From the NCBI GenBank assembly GCA_963921935.1, contig OY998180.1, positions 196,271,044 to 196,335,043 on the forward strand: 64,000 bases of DNA. Reading direction: 5' to 3'. Every line of letters starts with the position of its first letter. Position 1 is the stretch's first letter. Shown here piece by piece: positions 56,068 to 64,000 of the stretch. The notes below the pieces were generated by a model. It searched no databases, was not told the DNA's origin, and saw nothing but the letters and a program-made list of their open reading frames with translations. The DNA comes from Galeruca laticollis (lineage: Eukaryota; Arthropoda; Insecta; Coleoptera; Chrysomelidae). Position numbers and translations under genes: made by a program.

Positions 56068-57042
56068 CTGTCTTCTTTCATCTCAACAAAATAACGAGAG
56101 GACGATTTGTGTTCAATGTACGAATCATACGAATGTTGTGTTACAAAGATCCATAATCAAAGTTAAAAGTTGTTATTAAAGTTTTTGTGGTATTTATAAG
56201 TGGTAATAAAATATAATAAGTGTTGAAAATATGACTTTGGTAGTCCCTTGAAAGTGAACAAACATACTGATTTCTCGAAAGTTACAACTCTACGTATATG
56301 TCGATTCCAAGAAATTTGGTATTTTCAGAAATGGTGCATCATAGAACAATTTGAAAGTATGTTATTTTTATGTATTATTTTTTAGAATCATGTATTTTTT
56401 CAGCGGATGGTTTGTAAACTAAAATAATTACAGGGGATGAAGTAATTTATTGCTGTTTATCTCATATTTGTATCTTTTTGTTTTGATTATATTAAATTTG
56501 ATAACTGATACGCTTGCTTTCACCAAGTTTTTGAACATTACTTGCCTAATCAAAGGGGATTTTTAGTTTTTATTATTTTTGGAAATAGTATTTACAGATT
56601 TATATTCGTCTAGGTTTAAAAATAGTACATTGTAAACTAATGATTTCCAAGGAATAAAACGTCAATCTCAAAATTTATATGAATGTATTATTTGAGAGTA
56701 TTCTTGGAAGTGTTTTATCTTTTGTAACCTACTATGTTATTTATTCTCTAATGTTATGAATGAAAAGCCCTAATAACTTAATTTTACTCTTTAACACATG
56801 GATAAAAGTAAATAATGGAAACTTCATCTTCTTTAATTTACTACTTATTTTCCAGTTAAGCATATCTAAGTATTATAAATAGAAGTAAGAAGTAGAAAAC
56901 GTGTGTCTTAACTTTGAACTGTTAAAATCAAGAATTAATTTCTAATTATTTTTTCAAGTGTATTATTTTGTATAAACTGTGTTATATACTATTATGCATA
57001 TCACTTTCTTTTGTATACAAGGCAAAATTATAGCTTTTAGTT
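56068..57042. other. Upstream intron or 5' region of the host gene
   Basis: AT-rich sequence. I found no further exon with convincing borders and no core promoter that I can support. The start of the host gene must lie in this part, in 60.7-61.3 kb, or beyond the window. Confidence 0.4.
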
Positions 57043-57236
57043 CAGTTAGTGGAGGAATAACGTAGCCACGGGCCGTGTGCCGAAAATTTTGCCCCATTAT
57101 GATACGAAATATTAAATAACCATATTAATTTATGAATTTTGGGTACACAAAAAAGCAATTGTATACTGATAAGTATTTATTTTTTGAACATAGAAAAATA
57201 TCTGCAAGTACCAATCAAACACAATGTGTGATAAAT

Positions 57237-57345
57237 TGTTATTTATTATACAAGGGAAGAAAGTATTAGATTTTAGCTCGAGGGGAGGGAGACAACAAAC
57301 CGAGAGCTAAAGTCTAATATTTTTCCCGTGTATAATACACTATTT
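57237..57345. mobile_element. Hairpin MITE inside the hAT remnant
   Basis: The left arm has ttattatacaagggaagaaa and ttagattttagctcg. The right arm has cgagagctaaagtctaatat and ttcccgtgtataatac. They are complements over about 44 bases; the loop of about 20 bases is G-rich (aggggagggagaca). Confidence 0.8.
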
Positions 57346-57812
57346 TTTTCTGTGACAGGAAAAACGACGATTCAATAGTGAAAGAACATATTATCACAAT
57401 ATATTGAAGTCAGAATGTTATCGATATGAAATTTGAATTTTTAAACTAATAAGCTGTTGTAGTTATAGCGACAATTAGACCTGCGTTGCTAAGGAAAACT
57501 TCAAAGTAATCAAATATATGTCAATTTAATTCGAAAATTGCGAACTCAGTGATTGTTTAGTAGATATTTTGGAAAATATAAAGTTAAAAAATGACTGATA
57601 CCGAGTTTTCTCTTGATATAAAAGAAATGTAACTTATGTTCAATAAAATATACTAAAATCAAATATCTTCCTTTATCTATATGTATATATATCTGGGAAA
57701 AAAGTACTCACTTTTTTCCTGTGGGAAAAAAAGTAATTTCGTGAAAAGTTGTATTTTGTTACCTGTCAACAGAGATGAAATGTCAAATTTTTTTCCTGTC
57801 ACAGAAAAAAAT
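57340..57812. repeat. Inverted pair of a ttctgtgacaggaaaaa motif
   Basis: tttttttctgtgacaggaaa at about 57340-57366 is matched by its complement (ttttttcctgtcacagaaaa) at about 57786-57812. A related copy (ttttttcctgtgggaaaaaa) sits near 57712. They may be the ends of a small MITE of about 470 bp. Confidence 0.45.
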
Positions 57813-59261
57813 GATAATTTATATATGTACAGGTAACAAAACTGAAACAAAACCAAAAATATATTCTCTAAGTTAATATGATTAAAAAAATAACAAAATA
57901 TTGGAAATACTTCAACCACAAAAAAATAAAAACCTCTCAAATATTTACGAATTAACTAGTAAAATCTTTTTTCCTTGCTTTTGCATGTGCAAAATTAAAA
58001 ATAAGATTAGAAATGTCTATTTTTTGAGCTACCTCATTTTCGATAGAAATAATTGTTAAAGCTGATAATTTTTTATGTCATGCAATTTCTCAAATAAGTT
58101 TTAATCAACTCTAACTTGGAAGCGAACCATTCAGCTTCAGCTGATGCAACCGTAATAGGGATGGTTAAAGAAATAATACAGGCAGTTACAATTTCACTAA
58201 AACTGGAAGATTAATAATAATTTTTTACTAAAAAAAAATCTATAAATCAAAACTAGAAGTTAAATTATTCTTAAAACATTCTCTCAATGAAAGCACTTGG
58301 GATGAAATTATATCTGGAATATCTTCTGGATATTGAAGATGTAGGACTTGACTCATATAATAAATATCCTTATCAGAAAAAGAAGTATCTTGTAAAACAC
58401 ATTTATTCTAAACCAATCATCACTTGTTTGAACTTGATAATTGTTATTCACATCATCAAAAAGTATATTTGGTCTTGATATCCTTTTGTTTTAAAATTCA
58501 GGAGCTTAGCCAAAAAAACAGCATCTGTTTTGATTACATAAAGATTATTTCTCAATTGATTGATTATTTCAGTGGCTGTGGTAAACATTTTAGATGCAGC
58601 TTCAATATTTTGCTCTTTTTGTTAAAAGTGTTTTGACAATTTATCAATATTCTTTAAAATTTTATCTTGAAAAACAATAAGAAAAATTGTTTTTTCTTAA
58701 AGACTTGACTTTATAAACATCCGCTTTATTTGTAGAGGTAACATTATTTTTAAGACATCCACATATCTAAAACGGAGAGCTTCTAATGCATCATGTCTCC
58801 ATGACCCTCAAATAGGTGTCCATTTTTAAAAAGTTATTTTGGCATTAGTAACACTAAATTGTAGAAATTTCTCATTTCTTCGACATTTTTTACAGTCATT
58901 TAGGACTAAATTTAAATTATGCCCCCCACAGTGGATATAAATATCCATTGTATATGCCACTCATATTCGCCCCGCCGTCATAACCTTGTCCACGAAGTTT
59001 TTCTAAAGACAGTTGATTTTCCATTAAAATGTCTAATATCGTAGTGCTCAAAGCCGAGCCAGTTTGGATTAGTTTGAACAAATCCCAAAAAGACTTATAT
59101 TATAATCTACGGAGGATTATTTTCAGTTTTATTTGTGGATACATATCTTATAATAACACTTAACTGGTCTTGGGTGGTATCAATAAAATATAATTTTATT
59201 TTTTAAATTATATTTTATTTAATAGCGATGCCTAACATTTCAATACCTTCGTCTTAACAGC

Positions 59262-59462
59262 TTAGCTTAAGTAAGTGATTGAATGATTTTTCCTATTTTC
59301 TAATAAATTTTGTAAAAGTGGGTCAAATTTTGACAGCAATAAAAAAGCACCAGGATTTTTAGAATTTCCAGTCTCGTCGTGGCCTCTAAATGGCATATTG
59401 CAAGAGTCTAATGTAAGAGTAACTTCTATGACACGTTCCAGAATTTGCCTCCAAGCATTCAT
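59262..59462 (-). pseudogene. hAT transposase, open N-terminal piece
   Basis: The longest open part of the element: NAWRQILERVIEVTLTLDSC, then MPFRGHDETGNSKNPGAFLL and LLSKFDPLLQNLLENRK. In TTF/ZMYM1-type transposases this is the pattern W--vL-RiidvtlfLa-qnlaFRGH-E----NpGNFl-ll-l-akyDp-L--h. It places the element in that hAT branch. Confidence 0.8.
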
Positions 59463-60994
59463 TTCTTATCGTATTTTTGATTCAAGATCAACATCAATAG
59501 GAATAGACTTATTTAATGTCCAGCGATTAAATATGGCGCAAGATACATTGTGGTTAAGCTTTTGTTCATGTTTACTGATTGCTTGTTGAAGATGTCTCCA
59601 ATCATTGTAGCCAATGGCATCATTAGCTTGTCAAAATAATCAACAAGGCAGGCTAGCATATATCCAGGATTTTAGAGTAACAAAGCCACAAACGCACAGT
59701 TTTTATTCCTGATATACTAAACTAAACAGCTGATAAACTCTTACCTTTATCATCATTAGGAAAGGGACCCAAAGGTCTACAAGGTTCATTAGCAACTAAA
59801 AATATGTTTTGTTCATCCGTTCCGACCCTTTATCAGTTTTTAAAAGTGATGGTGATTCTCTCTACACGGCATTGCTATTTGTGTCAATATTTTCGGTTTT
59901 TTTCACATTGAAATTCTTCACTAATTGTCATTGGCACTACCAGTCTCGGAAATCGATTTTGGCTTGATAGTGCAACGTTCTACTGACGGAGTCATATCTT
60001 CCGGGATTTTAACTTGAATGAAAAAATAATCTAAATTTTATTATTTTGTCTACTAGTAGAAGCATTTGGACCAAAAAAGAATTACTTTTTGGAAGTTTTA
60101 CCTCCCCATGTTCCTTGTGTTTTTGAGCACCTGATTTATATTTATAGGTTCATTTTTGATATCCTAATATGCTAATATCTCACGTCCACAAGTTCGTTAT
60201 TAACTACTAATCACACTATAATTTCAGTAACAAAATAAAATACTTATTGAAATTAAATTTAAATAGACACTAATTCTAATATTTCTAATTTTTCTATTCA
60301 AAAATATAGGAATTGTTTTGTAAGTTTGAGCACCAAGTTAATAAACACCCAAATGCAATCAACTAAATTGACTAAATATGCATTTGAAAATATGAAACAA
60401 AAATTATTGCCCAAACTATTAGATTAACACCTGCAGCAGCAGCTTCTTTTGTAGAAGCCTTTGCCTTTATCTAAGTTCAATCATTGCCGACAGGTACACC
60501 ACCCTTTAAAATAAATGCTGGTATTGGGAATTGTTGTTGGATAAAAAGAACAACAAAAAGATAAATGTCTTTATATGCGATTAATTCAATTACTATTGAT
60601 AAAAGTATGGAGTAGTTTTGTCAGTCTGAGTATTGCCATTTTTTTTTCTATGAGAATATTGTTTTTTGTTTTGCATTTGTGGCTCAGCCCCCGGGCTCAT
60701 GTGCTTCTCACACATTGCACACCTGTAGTTCTGCCATTGAGTTCTGTAGATAATCTATGAAAATAAGTAGACTAAAAATAATTCTATTTTGATTAATTGA
60801 AATAAATTAATTAATATTTCTTAATAAAGAATTGTGTTGAATAATAAAAACGAGAATATTTAATGTACAGTAAAATATAGTTTAGGCAGGTTTATTTGAC
60901 AGGTAGATTCACATTTAGTAGAAGAATTTTTAAAGAGTACATTAAACTGCTGAAATATCAATTATTTATTTCCATTTATGGGTGAGTTTAAAAA

Positions 60995-61060
60995 AAAAGG
61001 TGGACTAACCCGATGGGCACCTTGCAGTGCCCATACATTACGATGACCCTGCCCCTATCT
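60995..61060. repeat. hAT-like end fragment
   Basis: The text ggtggactaacccgatgggc and a short palindrome gggcaccttgcagtgccc are typical of hAT terminal regions (CAGGGGCGGACTAACCC). There is no matching partner or transposase next to it. Confidence 0.35.
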
Positions 61061-61279
61061 CACTTCTTAGCATTTTACGTGCCTATTTTGAGAATTGATT
61101 TCTGGTACTATCGCTGGTTATCTTAATAAATAGTCTTGCACATTACTAGAGAACATTTTTATTAGGATGCGAATAAAAATTAATAAAAACAATAGTAAAA
61201 CAATTGAAAAAGTTACAAATTATGGTACATTAAACTTAACAAACATCTATAATAATTACATTTTTTGTGAATAGATAGA

Positions 61280-64000
61280 TAGATATTTATTTGGAACTAG
61301 TGACAAGATACATTTTTAGAAAAAAAAATATATGTTGTATGGTACATGTCAATAGTTCTCTGTAAAAACGAAATATATGGTAAACTTAAAAAATATTCTT
61401 TTAAAAACAGTTAACATCTACAATGTTAAATGTTAATGTGTGCCTAACTATATTTAAAATATTTAAAAAACAGATCAAAAGCAAAAAACAAATGTGTAAC
61501 ATACAAACAATTATAAAAAGATGTGTGTGGAACATTGAATCAAAAATCCAAAAATGTATTGCTATTTATATCCTCTATAGGTCTACACTATATGGTTCTG
61601 CAGACCCAAGACATTTCCTTATAGTCCTAAATATATGTATGTAAGTAATATCCCGTAGTTCTTTAGGTAGTAGGTTAAATGTTAACAAACATCTATATAA
61701 GCAACCTTTTTCAAGCAATGATGTTTTATGAATAGGGTATCGGAAAATGTGTTTCTGTCTCGTATGATACTCATGTGCAATTGTATAATTTGAAAAATAT
61801 TTCCTATTTCTATACACATAACGAAGACACTCATATATCTATATACCAGGTACTGTTAATAAATTTAAAGATTTAAAATATCCCCTACAGCTTTCACGTA
61901 CTTTTAAACTAGCAAAAATTCTAACTGCTCTTTTTTGTAATACAAAGACAGTTTGACTGTGTGAACCACCCCAAAAAACAATTCCATAGGTCAACGATGA
62001 ATAGAAATTCCCATAATATGCTGTTATCAATGTATGTTTGCTAACTACTTTTTTTAATTCCTTTAAAGAATAACAATTTCTACTTAATCCACCACAGAGC
62101 AGCTGCACATGCTTCACCCAGCTCATGTGCTCATCTATTGTGACTCCTAGAAACTTAATTTCTGACGAAAATGTTGTTACGTTATTGTTAATCTCAATAG
62201 GATACACAATTGCATTACGACTGTGTTTAAATAGAATGCATTGCGTCTTTTTGTTATTCATGATTAAAGAGTTCCCTTCAAACCATTCAGCCATTTTTAA
62301 AATTACAGATGTTATCTTAGTTTTCATTTCATTATAATTATCTCCAACAATGAGCACATTTGTATCATCAGCATAATTTGTTAGTGTAGTTGTTATATCA
62401 TTTAATGCAGACTTTTTGAGAACGGTTTGCTAAATAAGATTGAAACCAATCATAGCATCTACCCCAAATTCCCACAGTCAAATGCCTTCGATAGGTCCAA
62501 AAAAACTCCAAGGGCGAGATTACCACTATCAAGGGCGTCCAGAATTGTCTCAATAAAACCGAAAGCAGCAGTTATAGTAGATTTTGCTTCTCGGTATCCA
62601 TGATGATTCGAAGCTATGACCTGGTTCTTATTCAAAAAATTAATCAATCTTTTTCTCATATCAATTTCAAAAACTTTGGAAAAAGTAGAGAGGAGACTTA
62701 TTGGTCTATAATTTTCCACCAATAATGTATCTCCATTTTTAAAGATGTACAACTGCTACTTTCAGTCTAGATAGGAAAACTCCGCCTGAGAATGATGAAT
62801 TTACAACATGTGTCAGTGGTTCTAAAACAAATGTTGCTATTTTTTTTTAGCAAAATATTACTGATACCATCCTCGCCACTAGAGCATTTATTTTTCAAAC
62901 CATTTATAATTTCCAAAATTTCAACATCATCCACCTCGGATAGGTACATAGATAATAGATTGTTGTTTATATGATTTAGGTTTCTATTTTTTATCAAAGA
63001 GTCTACAGGACTTTCGGCCAACAAAATATTTATTAAAAATGTTAGATACAACCGTCATAGATGATATTGTTTCATTATTTGACTTAATTCCAGTGAAAGT
63101 TTCTTGTGTTGATTTGCTGAGGCCTTTCCCAGTTTTTATTATATTCCAGATGGTCTTACTTTTGTTATGCGAGTCAGAAATTTGTCTGTCATAGTAATCC
63201 CTCTTTTCCTGTAAGACAAGGTTGGAGTAATAGTTTTTATAATTATTATATGCCTGTTTGGGTATATAATTATGAGTATAAAGTTCAAACATGAAATTTA
63301 GGGTATCTTTGGCAACAGTAATTTTGGTAGTCATCCAGTTGCATTTTTTATTTGGTAACTATTAACCTGTTTTACAGGGAAAGACGAATTAAGATGATTT
63401 GTTAATATTTGAATGAAAGTATCATACTTGTCGTCAACTGTTGATCCCCCTCATATACTGAGGTCCACATTTCATTTCTTAAGAGACTACAAAAAAAGAA
63501 AAAAAACATCGCTCACAACCAAAGAGACGTTATAGGCATATGTATTATTTGCTGTTTGTATGTTGTGAAAAATTGTAACTGTTTGACCCAAATTTTCGGA
63601 TATGTCGGTATTCAAAACTTTCACGGTATAATCTGCAAAAGCAGGTAAATACACATTATGTAAACACGATTTCGCATTAGCAGTAACTCTTGTTGGAGTA
63701 TTTATTATGTACTTCATATTATACAAGTTCAATAAATGATTTAAGGTGTTAATATTTTTATCATTTTTATTTAATGGTAATAAGTCCAAATTAAAATCTT
63801 CCGCTACAAGCACAAATTTTTCACCTTCTGAGGCTATATCTAACAGTTGGTCTAATCTTAATTTGAATTCTTCTGTGCTAGTATCGGGCGGTTTATATAT
63901 TACGCAAACCACATATCCTACACTATCTATTCTAAATTCTGCAGCGGTACATTCAAACACATATTCCTCATTTAATTGATTAATATCGTGTCTTATTATT
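61280..64000 (-). mobile_element. CR1-like LINE, runs off the window end
   Basis: On the minus strand from the window edge: endonuclease, linker, RT and C-terminal region, then a 3' tail with a short ATCT repeat near 61275-61290. It is the same group as 43850-46615 by order and motifs but clearly diverged. Six frames are needed to cover it, so it is older. The 5' part lies outside the window. Confidence 0.8.
61575..63960 (-). pseudogene. CR1-like ORF2 (endonuclease, RT, C-terminus; broken)
   Basis: The endonuclease piece (63960-63487) has VVCVIYKPPDTSTEEF, VLVAEDFNLDLL (usual GDFN is EDFN) and NTPTRVTANAKSC. The linker (63334-62984) has KRDYYDRQISDSHNKSKTIW. The RT has KCSSGEDGISNILLKK, NYRPISLLSTFSKVFE, NHHGYREAKSTITAAF, GVFLDLSKAFDC and YADD at 62364-62375. 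The C-terminal piece (62357-61839) has KFLGVTIDEHMSWVKH and LTYGIVFWGGSHSQTVFVLQ. The last piece has EYHTRQKHIFRYP and YRCLLTFNLLPKELRDI. The QGVPQGS block between 62459 and 62400 is deleted. Confidence 0.82.

Larger units (their letters stand above)
57043..60739 (-). mobile_element. hAT (ZMYM1/TTF-type) transposon remnant, 3.7 kb
   Basis: The low-coordinate end has cgtagccacgggccgtgtgcc (57061-57081) and the high-coordinate end is the complement of CAATGGCAGAACTACAGGTG (ending 60739), a similar terminal pattern. Minus-strand transposase pieces run in order from about 59850 to 57950. They are VANEPCRPLGPFPNDDK; NAWRQILERVIEVTLTLDSC, MPFRGHDETGNSKNPGAFL; LRGQGYDGGANMSGIYNGYL; HNLNLVLNDCKKCRRNEKFL; and ITVASAEAEWFASKLELIKT, YLRNCMT. 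Stops and shifts are frequent. The expected 8-bp target duplication was not seen. Confidence 0.75.

Noticed and set aside
56030..56085. ATG frame MKEDSDKRKK as start of the host gene
   Set aside because: It is in a different frame from the exon and ends in TGA after a few residues.
1..64000. tRNA, rRNA or other structured RNA genes
   Set aside because: No cloverleaf-like set with A and B boxes or rRNA core was recognised; the hairpins found are transposon-type inverted repeats.

Overview
The window looks like nuclear DNA of an insect. It is very AT-rich. It holds one host protein gene whose exons are split by GT-AG introns of up to about 13 kb, and almost everything else is transposable-element (TE) debris of the kinds common in large arthropod genomes. 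A beetle is a reasonable guess, but nothing here settles the species. I saw no bacterial or phage genes, operons, rRNA, tRNA or CRISPR.

Backbone. A single minus-strand gene runs from about 56.07 kb (probably starting further upstream) to a stop codon at 8,384-8,386. I assembled 11 exons whose reading phases join without conflict: 55937-56067, 53849-53885, 53410-53552, 49375-49602, 36036-36180, 26790-27042, 26177-26731, 25982-26120, 14106-14281, 13593-14045 and 8384-8564. Exons 3-5 encode a CUPID (DUF3338) domain, as in FRMD4, INAVA and CCDC120, which bind cytohesins. The rest is a long low-complexity tail. Visible coding length is about 813 codons.

Layout. 0.3-7 kb: a foldback repeat, a decayed piggyBac-like element, a LINE scrap and a decayed pogo-like element. 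8.7-13.5 kb (last intron): an RTE-like LINE fragment split by a hAT and a pogo-like fragment, then a second pogo-like element that itself carries two MITEs. 14.3-25.9 kb: a hAT scrap, a Jockey-like fragment, an intron-containing TE gene of a family I cannot name with certainty, a LINE 3' scrap, and a nearly complete 5.6-kb LINE with RNase H (I/LOA/R1-type group). 27.6-35.2 kb: two neighbouring mariner-like elements with long terminal repeats, carrying hAT, piggyBac and Tc1 insertions. 36.4-49 kb: a second, decayed copy of the RNase H LINE, a further piece of the unnamed TE family, a MITE, a CR1-like LINE, a Jockey-like LINE and an 88-bp hairpin. 51-55.6 kb: a tandem repeat, a MULE transposase fragment and a LINE ORF1 with no ORF2. 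57-64 kb: a 3.7-kb hAT remnant and a CR1-like LINE that runs off the window end.

Within the gene most long LINEs and mariner/Tc1 elements lie on the plus strand, antisense to the host gene. No coherent new multi-gene system was found. The points most worth following are the exon chain of the host gene, the unnamed intron-bearing TE family with two copies, the nesting order of the TE clusters, and the near-intact LINE with a single stop codon and an altered RNase H catalytic residue.
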